Source of the DNA: Erinaceus europaeus
Lineage: Eukaryota; Chordata; Mammalia; Eulipotyphla; Erinaceidae
Reading direction: 5' to 3'
Assembly (NCBI RefSeq): GCF_950295315.1
Contig: NC_080168.1
Coordinates: 65,853,254 to 65,917,253, forward strand
Length of the DNA: 64,000 bases
A program made the position numbers and the translations under genes. Positions 23,431 to 64,000 of this stretch are shown piece after piece; position 1 is the first letter of the stretch; every line of letters begins with the position of its first letter. Under the pieces are notes generated by a model that saw only the letters and a list, made by a program, of their open reading frames with translations, was not told where the DNA came from and did no database searches.

Positions 23431-23940
23431 GGGAAAATAAAAATCAGAACAGCCAGAACCTAACCCACTGTCTGGTTGCAAACCCACCCCATGGCCTCTG
23501 CAAGTGTTAAGACTGGACACTATCCTGCAGACAACAGGTACTACTGCAGAGTTCTGAACAGATGCGTGATTACGCTTTCCTTATAGGTTGATCAAGCGGG
23601 CTGTGGTCTGGAGACCACATACAGGGCAGCACTGGGAAGCAAGAAGGACATTTAGGATAATACCCTAACAGTCCGAGAGCTGGTGGGGGCCGCTAGGAGG
23701 GCAGTGACACAAGGCACAGAGAGGAGGCACAGACTGGGCAAGTCCAGAAACATGGATAGAATCAGCCAGAGGTGCTGACTTAGGATGGGCTGAAAAGGTC
23801 TTTGAAGGGTGGCTGAAAGCAAAGCAGAACAGAAGCAACAGTCTACTGGAGGATGCAGTGACTCCTCTGGTTCTGCTTCTGGAAGAACTCAGGAGACAGT
23901 CTGCAAGCCTGGGGAGAAGCTGATGTGGCAAGTTAGGAGT
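23430..23940. other. Intergenic, nothing recognised
   Basis: A 103-codon minus-strand frame exists at 23665-23976 but has no domain and overlaps a SINE. Confidence 0.45.
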
Positions 23941-23942
23941 AT

Positions 23943-24142
23943 GGGCGGGGGTGGTGATGCACCTATTTGAGCACAAATGTTACAGTACGCAAGGACCCAG
24001 GTTCAAGCCCCCAGGCATCACCTGCAGGGAGGAAGCTTTATGAGTGGTGAAGCAGGGCTACAAGTGCCTATCTCTCTTGCGATCTTTATCCCCCCTTCTC
24101 TCAATTTCTGGATGTCTCTATCAAATAAAGATAATTAAAATT
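23943..24142 (+). mobile_element. SINE type A2
   Basis: CGCAAGGACCCAGGTTCAAG, then AGTGGTGAAGCAGGGCTACA and an AATAAAG tail. Confidence 0.88.
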
Positions 24143-24149
24143 TTTTCAA

Positions 24150-24592
24150 GTTAACAGTCTATAAAAAGAGAGTGATGATTATGTGAGCAAAGAAGGAGGG
24201 CTGGATCCATGACAGAACTGGAGGGAGCAGAGTCTCATCACAACACTCAGGGAGAGTCCCCCATGAACAATCAGCAACCACTTGAATGGAAAGGATGAGC
24301 CCAAGTCAGTGAGCCTCAGTCCAGAGTGGGAGTGAGTGGTGGCAGAGTTCAGCGAGTGAGGCAAGGAAATAGCCTGGTTACTTAAATACCTGTGAGCCCA
24401 ATTCAAAAGCTGTACCTACATGCAGATAGAATGATCATAACAGCCCCTGAAATAACCACTTGCAAAATCCACACAAATCAACAGTGGGTTAGATTGTTTA
24501 TTGCATATTAAAATTTCGTGAATAATCCTGAGGTGATATGGTCTATGACTCCAGGTCCGTATGTCTTCAAAAAAAGAAATACATGTTTTTTT
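24150..24592. other. Intergenic, nothing recognised
   Basis: No gene or repeat was identified. Confidence 0.45.
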
Positions 24593-24603
24593 GTTCTCAT
24601 TTT

Positions 24604-24637
<34 letters not shown>

Positions 24638-24696
24638 AAAGATTAGCATGGCACCTGAGCAAGGATGACACACAAATTCGTGAAGTGCTCCATATT
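24593..24696 (+). pseudogene. U6 spliceosomal snRNA retrocopy
   Basis: About 104 bases align along the full U6 snRNA, including GGCAGCACATATACTAAAAT, the ATACAGA-box region (ATACAGAAAAGATTAGC) and CACAAATTCGTGAAG. Several substitutions differ from U6, for example in the 5' stem-loop and at the ISL (CACCTGAGCAAGG). No PSE/TATA promoter is visible upstream. An A-rich tail (GAAAGAAAGAAAAG) and a flanking duplication of about AAAGAAATACA show L1-mediated insertion. Confidence 0.92.
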
Positions 24697-24699
24697 GAA

Positions 24700-25380
24700 A
24701 GAAAGAAAAGAAATACACGGTTTCAAGTAAAGACAGTACACATCATTGAAGACAGCACACTCTATCCAGAGGGATACACTGTCATTCACCTGTAAATGTC
24801 ATCACAAGGGATGAAGAGCTGCACTCCAAGCACACCAATTGCTTGCCTTGAAGCGCAGGGTTGTACAAACTACTCCAGCACATGAGACTAAGTCAAACCA
24901 CATGCAGAGCCATTACTGAATCCCTGTGACCTCAGAGGAGGGCTACTGACATCATATCATTCAGCACAGAGACCTCAATCCTCATAATAAAACTAAGCAC
25001 TGACAGAAGCAGATCATGGACTGACCTGTCTACCTGTGCTGAGTCATCTAGAGGGTCCCACTAAACAGGGGTCTTGTTGGCTCTCTCAGCTCCAGTCTCG
25101 GAATCGCCTGAGAGCAGCCCTTCCTTCCTTGCTGGTTTGTCAGGACTTGTTAGGACCAGGTAGAAGGGCCAAAGACTACTTGATGACCATCTGTATGATG
25201 ATTTCAAGCATTCCAAAGAGAACCCCTTTTGCAAAGCTGTGTCCTCTACTTCCTATTAAAAAATCTGCAATCCAGGGCTCCAAGGCAGTTCAGGCATCCT
25301 GGTGTTTTTGTTGCTAACAATGTTGGTTGTCAAGGGAACAAACAGTTCAGAAATAAACTCACACCTGCTAGGTGTATAGA
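24700..25380. other. Intergenic, nothing recognised
   Basis: No gene or repeat was identified. Confidence 0.45.
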
Positions 25381-25382
25381 CA

Positions 25383-25978
25383 CCTGACATATGATGTTGG
25401 AATCTAAGCTACCTAGTGGGGGGAAGAACAAATGGTGTTGAGAAAAGTGGGTGGCTGCACATGGAAAAAAGTGCAGCTAGACCACCACTTAACATCATAC
25501 ACCCAAATCAACTCAAAATGGATTGAATGCTTGGATTTTAGACAGAAATATAAAATACACAGAAGAAATTATCAGTGAAGCACTTGAATATCTAAATATC
25601 AAAAACATACCCAGAGACTCAACCCCATAGCCAAGGGAAGCTGAAGCAAGAATAGAACAGCATAAAATTAAGAAACAAAGAAAATTCCAAAAAGATAAAA
25701 AGGAAAGCCAGTAACTGGGAGAAGATATTTTACACATTACACATCTGACAAAGGGTATCAAATTATAAAGAAATCATATAGCTGAACAAAAAAAGAGCAA
25801 GTGAACCAACACGTTTTCTTTAAAAAAAAAAAAAAAAAAAAGACCCACAGACAAATGATACTATTTCCACTTCATTTATCTTTAGAAAAATGCTAATTAA
25901 AACTACACCAAGAATCCACCTCACACCTGTGAGAACTGCATACATCAACAAAACAGGAAGTGACAAATCTGGTGAGAG
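25383..25978 (+). mobile_element. Old L1 ORF2 3' fragment
   Basis: Phrases such as AACTCAAAATGGATTGAATG and CACCTCACACCTGTGAGAAC correspond to the C-terminal ORF2 region, but divergence from L1-b is high, so it is an older subfamily. Confidence 0.75.
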
Positions 25979-26660
25979 TGTGGAGCCTGTGCCCCGGGAC
26001 CCCCAGACCTGCCCAGGGTCCCCCAGAGACCCCCAGGCCTGCCCTAGGTCCTCCAGGCCAGCCCAGAGACCCCTCAGACCTGCCTCGGGTCCCCCCCGAC
26101 CTGCCCCGGGCCTCAGCCAGTGCACCTGGACTCCCACACCTGCCCCGGGTGGGGGTGACCCCAACTCACAGCTTCGACCCCGCGTGGCCTCGCTCTCCCG
26201 AGGAAGCATGGGCAGAGGGCGCGGGGAAAGGGTTTCCTCTCTCACAAAGGGAAGCTCGAAGACCATGCAGCCGCCCCACATGCATAAAAAACCTTCACTG
26301 CGACTGACATTAGGCTGAGGCCTCAGCCAGGTACCCGAAGCACCGGGAGTGGGGAGATGTCCTAGCGGCCAGGTGCCATTTTGGCGGCCCAGGGCAAGTG
26401 CGCAAGTGCAGACCAGTTCTCGCAGGCCAGTTCTCGCGCTCTTCTGTCTCCCCAGCAGTACGAGGGCCAGGAGCACGATGCGCGCCAGGCTCTGCAACCA
26501 GCTCGGAGCTCAGACCCAGTGCCCTGGGCTGTGCTGGCCTGGCCACCACCAACAGTGCCTTCCGAGAAGGGGTCACGGGTGCCACGGGTGACAATGAGGG
26601 CAGCCAGAGGCCACTGCGAATGGTTCACTGGTAGCAAGTTGGGCACCGTGTTAGAAATAG
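25979..26660. other. GC-rich island of unknown origin
   Basis: The left half (25979-26160) is a set of imperfect repeats of ACCCCCAGACCTGCCC-like units. The right half is GC- and CpG-rich with overlapping frames on both strands. The longest, 225 codons on the minus strand at 25820-26497, runs into L1 sequence and is not credible as a gene. No poly(A) tail or known family was recognised. Confidence 0.5.
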
Positions 26661-26669
26661 CCAGATTCT

Positions 26670-26852
26670 AGGGCTGGGTGGTAGTGCACCATACACAAGG
26701 ACTTGGGTTCGAGTCCCCGCTCCCTACCTGCAGAGGGAGAAGCTTCACGAGCAGTGAAATAGTTCTGCAGGTGTCTCTCTCTCCCTATCTCTCCCTCCCC
26801 TCTCAATTTCTTTTATTTGTCCTGTCAAATAAAATAGGAAAAAACAAAAAAG
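26670..26852 (+). mobile_element. SINE type A2
   Basis: GGCTGGGTGGTAGTGCACC head, B box GGGTTCGAGTCCC and CTACCTGCAGAGGG core. Confidence 0.88.
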
Positions 26853-27003
26853 TAAATAGACAAATTCTGAGAATCACTTCCCATGACTAGGCCATCAGGA
26901 AAAAATCTGAATAGAGTGATCATCGAAAACCTCCCGAGGAACTGAAATTCAGTGCTACAAGGCTGCGCCAGTGCACAACGACAGATGTGCCCCAGCAGAG
27001 AAG

Positions 27004-27117
27004 GAACTAGTGGGGGTTGAACTGTTATGTGGAAAACTGGGAAATGTTATGCATGTACAAACTATTGTATTTTACTCTAGACTGTAAACTATTAATCCCT
27101 CAATTAAAAAAAAAAAT
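27004..27117 (+). mobile_element. L1 3' end fragment
   Basis: GGGAAATGTTATGCATGTAC and an A-rich tail match the L1-b 3'UTR at 9035-9110. Confidence 0.9.
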
Positions 27118-27179
27118 TAAGAAAGATCTACCCCAAAACTGTAGTTTTGAGTACCTTCACGCATTAGACAGGAAATACA

Positions 27180-27320
27180 TGGCTGGGGGCTGGAAATGGC
27201 TCCATTTGCCCTGCACAAGGAGCCAGGCTCCAGTCTCCAGAACCACATGAGAGCACCATACACAGCATTAGGGGAAACTCCATAGCATCTCTCTCCTCTC
27301 TCTCTCTCTCTGCCAGGGCC
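27180..27320 (+). mobile_element. SINE type D
   Basis: GGCTGGAAATGGCTCCATTT head and a CT-dinucleotide tail. Confidence 0.65.
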
Positions 27321-27419
27321 TTATCACTCCAGGGTGACTTTTTCCAAAGAGAGAGATGCCACAGCACCAACCTCCCCCCACCCCCAATGCTTTGGAGGCT
27401 GGGGCTTGAAGCTGAGTTA

Positions 27420-27705
27420 CAAGAATGGCAGAACAGCACACTAGCAGGTAAGCTAGCTTGCCTGCCTGCCTGCCTGCCCCTTTGTCTGTCTCTTTGCGCC
27501 ATCAGTGGAGCTTCACAGGTCTGATCTTTTCCCAGACAGAAAAAGAGACATAAAGAAAAGACAGTGCGGCTTTCTCCAATACAATAGGGACAAACCTCAG
27601 CCTAAGTCACACACATGTCAGTCTCTGCTTATTTCTAACTGTGATTGGATGGAAAAAAAAATTAAAGTCCACCTGAAGCAGTAGTCATACAGGACCTAAT
27701 GGCAA
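27420..27705. other. Intergenic, nothing recognised
   Basis: Contains a short (TGCC)n patch near 27458 and no gene. Confidence 0.45.
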
Positions 27706-27709
27706 TATG

Positions 27710-27710
<1 letters not shown>

Positions 27711-27759
<49 letters not shown>
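27711..27759 (+). repeat. (TA)n microsatellite
   Basis: About 23 uninterrupted TA units. Confidence 0.97.
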
Positions 27760-27760
<1 letters not shown>

Positions 27761-27892
27761 CATATGTGTGTACACATATATATTATAAAAGTAAACAATA
27801 AAATGAGCTTAGCATGTGTATTTGGTAGGTTTCTACTACAAACAGCATTTCATTTAACAGTGAGGTGAAGAAGAATCTATAAAGTTAGAAAG

Positions 27893-28362
27893 TGGGGGGG
27901 GGGCAGTAGTGCAACAGGTTAAGCACACATGGCACATAGCACAAGGACAGGCATAAGGATCCCGGTTCGAGTCCCCGACTCCTCACCTGCAGGGGGGTCA
28001 CTTCACAGGCAGTGAAGCAGGTCTGCAGGTGTCTATCTTTCTCTCTTCCTCTCTGTTTTACCCTCCTCTCTCGATTTTTCTCTGTCCTATCCAGCAACGA
28101 CAGCAATAACCACAACAATAATAACAACAATAATTAAAAAAAACAAGGGAGCAGGGGTAGATAGCATAATGGTTATGCAAACAGACTTTCATGCCTGAGG
28201 CTCCAAAGTCCCAGGTTCAATCACCCACACCACCATAAGCCATAGCTGAGCAGTGCTCTAGTTAAAAAAAAAAAAAAAAGACAACAAAAAGGGGGAAAGA
28301 TGGCCTCCAGGAGCAGTGGATTCACACTGAGCCCCAGCAATAACCCTGGAGGCAAAAAAGAA
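27893..28362 (+). mobile_element. SINE type A with 3' module, split by a type C SINE
   Basis: The head with B box GGTTCGAGTCCC and the AC-rich tail run to about 28146. The 3' module CAGGAGCAGTGGATTCACAC resumes at about 28279. Confidence 0.88.
28147..28278 (+). mobile_element. SINE type C nested in type A
   Basis: TAGATAGCATAATGGTTATG and CATGCCTGAGGCTCCAAAG, ending in an A run. Confidence 0.88.
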
Positions 28363-28536
28363 AGAAAGAAATCAGAGGGGGGGAAATAAGTGAATATAAA
28401 ATACAATCATTTGTCAAAAAATCATCAGTGACCTTTATATGGCAGTTTGGTCCACAGTTGTCTCCATAAAGGCAAGAAAGACATAACAACTACAATAGTT
28501 TACAAAAACGTTTGTGTGGGTAGAAATCATTTCTTG

Positions 28537-28762
28537 GGGGCTGGGTGGTAGCACAGTGGGTTAAGCACACAGGGTCAGAGTAAGGATCCCAGTTCAAGCC
28601 CCCAGCTCCCCACCTGTAGGGGTCACTTTGCAAGCAGTGAAGCAGGTCTGCAAGTGTCTTTCTCTCTTCTCTCTCGATTTCTCTCTGTCCTATCCAACAA
28701 CCTCTATGACAACAATTAACAATAACAACTATAACAAGCTCAACAACAAGGGCAACAGGCAG
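28537..28762 (+). mobile_element. SINE type A
   Basis: GGGCTGGGTGGTAGCACAGT head with an AC-rich tail. The region continues into a type C copy. Confidence 0.88.
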
Positions 28763-28784
28763 GGCTGTCAGGAAGCAAAGAAAC

Positions 28785-28902
28785 AGTGCAGATAGCATAA
28801 TGGTATGCAAAGAGACTCTCATACCTGAGGATCTCAAGTCCCAGGTTCAGTCTTTCACTACCATAAGCCAGAGCTGAGCAGTGCTCTGGTAATAAAAAAA
28901 GG
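28785..28902 (+). mobile_element. SINE type C
   Basis: GCAGATAGCATAATGGTATG and GAGCTGAGCAGTGCTCTGG. Confidence 0.87.
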
Positions 28903-28928
28903 CAACATTCCTCCCCACACCAGTCTTT

Positions 28929-29350
28929 TTTTTTTTTTATATATTTTTTCCTTTATTGGGGGATTAATGTTTTACAGTCTCCAGTAAATACAATAGTTTG
29001 TACATGCATAACATTTCCTTTTTTTTTTAAGAGTTTATTTATTAATGAGAAAGGAGGAGAGAGAGAGCACAAACCAGACATCACTCTGATACATGTGTTG
29101 CCAGGGCTTGAACTGGGGACCTCCTGCTTGAAAATCCAGTGCTTTATCTACTGCACCATCTCCTGGGCCACTGCAGAACATTTCTCAGTTTTCCACATAA
29201 CAATGTAACCCCCGCTGGATCCTCTGCCATCCTGTTCCAGGACCTGAATTCTCCCACCCACCCACCCCAGATTCTTACTTTGGTTTAATACACCTAACTC
29301 CAGTCTAAGTTCTGCTGTTTTCCCTTTTGATCTTTTTTTCCCTTGTAGGA
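28929..29350 (-). mobile_element. L1 3' end split by a type B SINE
   Basis: The T-rich start plus AGTTTGTACATGCATAACAT (to 29014) and the continuation from 29172 match the reverse L1 3'UTR. Confidence 0.87.
29015..29171 (-). mobile_element. SINE type B nested in an L1 3' end
   Basis: The minus strand reads GTGGCCCAGGAGATGGTGCA and ends in an A run. AACATTTC is repeated at both borders. Confidence 0.87.
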
Positions 29351-29370
29351 GAGAGTTCACGTCCTGGAAC

Positions 29371-29480
29371 ATGATGGCAGAGGACTTAGTGGGGGTTGAA
29401 ATGTTATGCATGTACAAACTATTATAGTTACTGTCGACTGTAAAACATTAACCCCCAAAAAGAGATTAAAAACAAAAAAA
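29371..29480 (+). mobile_element. L1 3' end fragment
   Basis: TAGTGGGGGTTGAAATGTTA and TGCATGTACAAACTATTATA with an A-rich tail. Confidence 0.85.
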
Positions 29481-29483
29481 GGC

Positions 29484-29745
29484 AGCAGAGCTGGGTGATG
29501 GCACAACAGGTCAAGTGCACATGGTGCAGTGTGCAGGGGTGCTAGTTCTAGCCCCCACCCCCCACCTGTGGGGGAAGCTTCACAAGTGGAGAAGCAGTGC
29601 TGCGGGTGTCTCTCTGTCTCTCTCGCCTTCCCTTTCAGTTTGTATCTCTATCAAAAAACAAATTAAAAAAAAAAAATTCCACAAGAGCAATGGAATTACG
29701 CAGGTGTGAAGCCCAATAGGGACAAAAAAAAAAAAAAAAAAGGAA
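29484..29745 (+). mobile_element. SINE type A2 with 3' module
   Basis: GCTGGGTGATGGCACAACAGG head, a CACCTGTGGGGGAAGC core and a diverged 3' module before an A run. Confidence 0.8.
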
Positions 29746-29797
29746 AAAGGGGAAAAATATAGCACACTGAGGTTTTTATTAAAAAATAAATGTATTG

Positions 29798-30072
29798 GGA
29801 GTCGGGCTGTAGTGCAGCGGGCTAAGCGCAGGTGGCGCAAAGCACAAGGACCGGCATAAGGATCCCGGTTCGAACCCCGGCTCCCCACCTGCAGGGGAGT
29901 CGCTTCACAGGCAGTGAAGCAGGTCTGCAGGTGTCTATCTTTCTCTCCTCCTCTCTGTCTTCCCCTCCCTCTCTCCATTTCTCTCTGTCCTATCCAACAA
30001 CGACAATAACAATAACTACAACAATAAAACAAGGGCAACAAAAGGGAATAAATAAAATAAATATAAATAAAT
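29798..30072 (+). mobile_element. SINE type A, best-preserved copy
   Basis: The head keeps an A-box-like TAGTGCAGCGGGCTAAGC and a B box GGTTCGAACCCC suited to RNA polymerase III. A perfect 14 bp duplication AAATAAATGTATTG lies at 29784-29797 and 30073-30086. The tail is AC-rich, then A-rich. Confidence 0.95.
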
Positions 30073-30086
30073 AAATAAATGTATTG

Positions 30087-30263
30087 AACCAAAGTGAAAG
30101 ACTCTGGGGTGGGTGGGAGAGTACAGGTCCAAAAAAGATGACAGAGGACCTAGTGGGGGTTGTATTTTTATGTGGAAAACTGAGAAATATTATGCATATA
30201 CAAACTATTGTATTTACTGTCAAATGTAAAACATTAATCCCCCAATAAAGAAATTAAATTAAA
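30087..30263 (+). mobile_element. L1 3' end fragment
   Basis: AAAGACTCTGGGGTGGGTGG through CCCCAATAAAGAAATTAAAT matches the L1-b 3'UTR. Confidence 0.92.
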
Positions 30264-30324
30264 ATAAATGATATCACATTTGAAAAAAAAAAGCAGAAAA
30301 TACCAGTGAGTATATCCCAAAGGG

Positions 30325-30470
30325 CAAGTGGATTGAGTTCAGTGGGCTGAGCACAGAATTTGCAAGTCTGTGGTTCTGGGTTCAGTCCCTGGCACCCATG
30401 TGCAAGAGTGATGCTTGGCTCTCATACTTAATAGTACTGTAAAAATTACAAAGTAAATAAAACCATCGAG
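30325..30470 (+). mobile_element. SINE type B, diverged
   Basis: TTCAGTCCCTGGCACCCATG and AGAGTGATGCTTGGCTCTC. Confidence 0.7.
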
Positions 30471-30472
30471 GG

Positions 30473-30650
30473 TCTGGCCAGATAGCACACCAGGAAGGGG
30501 AGCACATGCCTTGCCGCTGCTCAACCCAGGTTCACAACCCCAGTACCCCACATGGAGTGTGATGGCACCAAAGGAGGTTTAGTGCTGCGGTGCTCCTCTC
30601 TCCCTCCCTCCATCTCTCTGGGGAAGCCGCAGTAACAAAGATAAAAACAA
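30473..30650 (+). mobile_element. SINE type D-like
   Basis: GGCCAGATAGCACACCAGGA head and a CT-rich tail. Confidence 0.7.
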
Positions 30651-30699
30651 ATGAACCCCAGTCTCTGAGGTCAGTGAAACGACCAGAATTTGCATTTTG

Positions 30700-30840
30700 A
30701 AAGTCTGTTCTTCCTCACCTGCAGGGGAAAAATAGGGAAGCAGAGCTGCAGGTGCCTCTGTCTTTTCTCCCTGTTTACTCTTGCCTGCTGGATTTGTCTC
30801 TATGGGAATAAATTAATAAAATATTAAAAGAAAAAAGAAA
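30700..30840 (+). mobile_element. SINE type A2, 3' part
   Basis: CCTCACCTGCAGGGGAAAAA and GCAGAGCTGCAGGTGCC. Confidence 0.7.
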
Positions 30841-31489
30841 AGTCTATTCTGCCTACTGTGTGAGGAGCCGTGGACACAGGAGCAGATCTGAGCTCTACCT
30901 GAAGGCACTACAATATCCCAGCAGAGGGGTGGTGGTTTCCTCCACACTGACGTGAAAGGATTTACTACCCCTGAAGAGAAGAGCAGGACCTGGCAGGGGA
31001 GTTTCTGAAGACCCAACATTTCCACCCCCTCTGCAAGCAGCACTCACATACCCTCAAGTAGTATGGATGGGCACAGGGGAGTGGCTGTCAAGATAGACCT
31101 GGGACAGGATGTGTACAGGTAAGCCCGGCTCACACCCGCACACAGCCTGGCTTTCCACTGGCCTCCAAGCATAGGGCCTGTCTACTACTCCCACCTCCAC
31201 CTCCACGAGGGCTGCCGTCTCTCATCCCCTCTGCCGAGGAGCCTGGACTGGCACTCACTAGAGCCCGGGACGCAAGGCTTCCCAGCCTGCGACTCCCACA
31301 GGCAAGACTCCCCGTGAGGCCTCTCTGCAGAAAGGTAGGAGAGGGGCCTATGCCTTCAAAGGCTCACTCACCGGCTCAGCCTGTCCCTTTGCTGGTCCCC
31401 TGCTACTCCTGTGAGCCTGGCTTCAGCGGCCCGTGGACAGGACAGCCCCATTGGCAAACGGCATGGCAAACAAAGAAGGCTGAGACACA

Positions 31490-32685
31490 GGGAGTCAGTC
31501 CGCACTTTATTGTACATTCATAAAAGTCCCTGCGTTTCCAAGGCCACAAGTCCACCACACCCCATCACACAGCGCTACCAGCCTGCTGCCAACACTCCTT
31601 CCCCTCTGCACTGCAGAACCTACCCTGAGGTGAGCAGCCTGGCTCCTCTGAGACCCTCCCGCCACAGAGGAGCTGGGGAGGTGCTGGTAGGCACCTCAGT
31701 GCAGAGGGCAGAGGGAGGTAGGTGCCACTGGGCGCCGACACTCAGCCTGTTCCCGCTGAAATGACTTAAATAATCTAAAACCCGAAGGGAGTTCTTACTA
31801 AAAGAGAGGACTTTCCTCCAGCCCTGGCAGGAGGCAGAGCCACAAACATGTCACTCAAGGGAGTGTGGGGTCACACCCCGTGAGGGTCAGCTCCAAGAAC
31901 AGATGTCTACTTCCCTGAGTGAACGTGCGGATTCGCCCAGGCCCAGAGTCTGCATCCCTGCACCCAGGGGCACCCACAGCCCGGGATGGTGCAGAGGCAG
32001 AACGAGCTGTAGGGTGGCTGGGGTGGACCCAGGTCCCACGCAGCAAGAATGGAGGGTGGGGAGAATGGAAGCCCAAGGTCCCCCCAAAAGTACAGAATCA
32101 GCACCTACTCCCAACTGGCCTGGGACCCACAGCCAGTCTTCAGCTCCGTGGGCTGAGTGCAGTCAGCATGTGTTTGCTGGCTTCAGACCCAGGCCCATCT
32201 GTGCAGGATGGCAGCAGGGAAGTAAGAGACTTCTTCCAAAGCCAGTGGGGGGACTCCGTAGGATATCCAGAGCATGTGTGGAGCCCCGAGCTGTGACCTG
32301 TGCTACCTGCCTCATCATGAAGTCAAATCCTCAAATGCAGGGTAAGGTGATGTGTAGACAAGGCTGACAGAACATCTAGAAATAGGTTTTATGCTTTTAA
32401 AAAAAAAAATCTGCAATGCACTCCAAAAAAAGTGTTCAGATAATTCATGTACAACAGAAGGAAGGCACTGTGATCCACACGAGTCCACCGGTTCTGCACC
32501 TTCACAAAAACCTGAGACGCAATTCCGACCGAGCCTGTGGGCCTAGGTCACTTCAGGGGCTGGGCTTCAGGCTGAGAAAGGCCACCAGGGGCGGGGACAG
32601 TGGTCAGAGGGCCGGCTGCACAATCCCACCCCACCTCCCTGGCAAATCCAGAAGGTGCCGGATGGTGGGACCCGGCTACGCCTCC
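31490..32685 (-). other. IPO8: IPO8 3' untranslated region
   Basis: About 1.2 kb lies between the stop codon and the first good polyadenylation signal. It is largely free of the SINEs that crowd both sides, which fits transcribed UTR under some constraint. The exact cleavage point is inferred as 10-25 bases past the signal. Confidence 0.75.
31506..31511 (-). terminator. IPO8: Polyadenylation signal AATAAA of IPO8
   Basis: The minus strand reads ACAATAAAGTGCGG here, followed by a GT-rich CCTGTGTCT element about 20 bases on. This is the first canonical AATAAA outside a SINE downstream of the stop. Confidence 0.75.
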
Positions 32686-63765
<31,080 letters not shown>

Positions 63766-63781
63766 CTTAAAATAAGAGAAG

Positions 63782-64000
63782 GGATACTCAGCTACAGTGA
63801 ATCTTTAGAAACAAGATGTGCTCACCAGTTTTAATACAGTCCCTTGAGGCTACCACTGGAGCAGAAAACCAGCCTTCCCCCTTCCCACAGGCACACAAAT
63901 CCAAGATCAGTGAGCGGGCCTCGCCTTGCACCAGGTTGAGGACTCCCAGAGCCCCAAAAGGACAACGACTACCCATAAAAATAGGTGGCCTCTGGGAGGT
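63782..64000 (-). other. IPO8: IPO8 intron 7, partial
   Basis: No sequence here encodes the residues expected just before exon 8, so the next exon lies beyond the window. Confidence 0.7.

Noticed and set aside
25820..26497. 225-codon minus-strand frame
   Set aside because: It fuses the GC-rich island with L1 sequence and ends in a poly-A-derived Phe run, so it is a chance frame.
63788..63976. Minus-strand frame as IPO8 exon 7
   Set aside because: Its translation does not resemble the importin segment expected before exon 8 and it lacks proper splice borders.

Overview
This is a mammalian nuclear genome window: spliced exons with GT-AG introns, several LINE-1 (L1) copies, and very dense tRNA-derived SINEs. 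The SINE families and a young L1 lineage look like those of hedgehogs (Erinaceidae). I put that at about 0.75, because it rests on recalled repeat appearance and no search was run. The only protein-coding gene I can support is IPO8 (importin 8) on the minus strand. Eighteen consecutive coding exons (exons 8-25 if numbered as in human) lie between 63765 and 32686. They join in frame into 762 residues plus a stop, so roughly the first 275 residues lie beyond the right edge. The 3'UTR runs to a polyadenylation signal at 31506-31511.

Left to right: 1-9345 is a stack of retroelements. An L1 on the minus strand (L1-a) carries an LTR at 1-106 and a second LTR-like unit in its 5'UTR, and that unit was split by a nearly 6 kb plus-strand L1 (L1-b, 3246-9122) with a 15 bp target-site duplication. 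9346-31489 is intergenic, downstream of IPO8. It holds SINEs, a 5'-truncated L1 with a perfect 16 bp duplication (11810-13008), a solo LTR (21761-22282), a U6 snRNA retrocopy (24593-24696), an unexplained GC-rich island (25979-26660) and simple repeats. 31490-63765 is IPO8; its introns are packed with SINEs, L1 3' ends, three long copies of a retroposon I could not name (here 'family F'), and a roughly 700 bp polypurine tract.

SINE labels are mine. Type A has a tRNA-like head with A and B boxes, a CACCTGCAGGGG core, a CT-rich body and an AC-rich tail, with or without a 3' module containing GCAGTGGATTCATAG. Type A2 is a related short-tailed form. Type B contains GGCCCAGGAGATGG. Type C contains ATAATGGTTATGCAAAGAG. 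Type D contains GCTCAGCTGGTAGAGCAC. Coordinates of repeats are approximate to about 5-20 bases unless a target-site duplication fixes them.

I found no convincing undescribed cellular system. The most interesting leads are family F, with its open frames and its position next to three IPO8 5' splice sites, the nested L1/LTR stack, and the polypurine tract in IPO8 intron 9.
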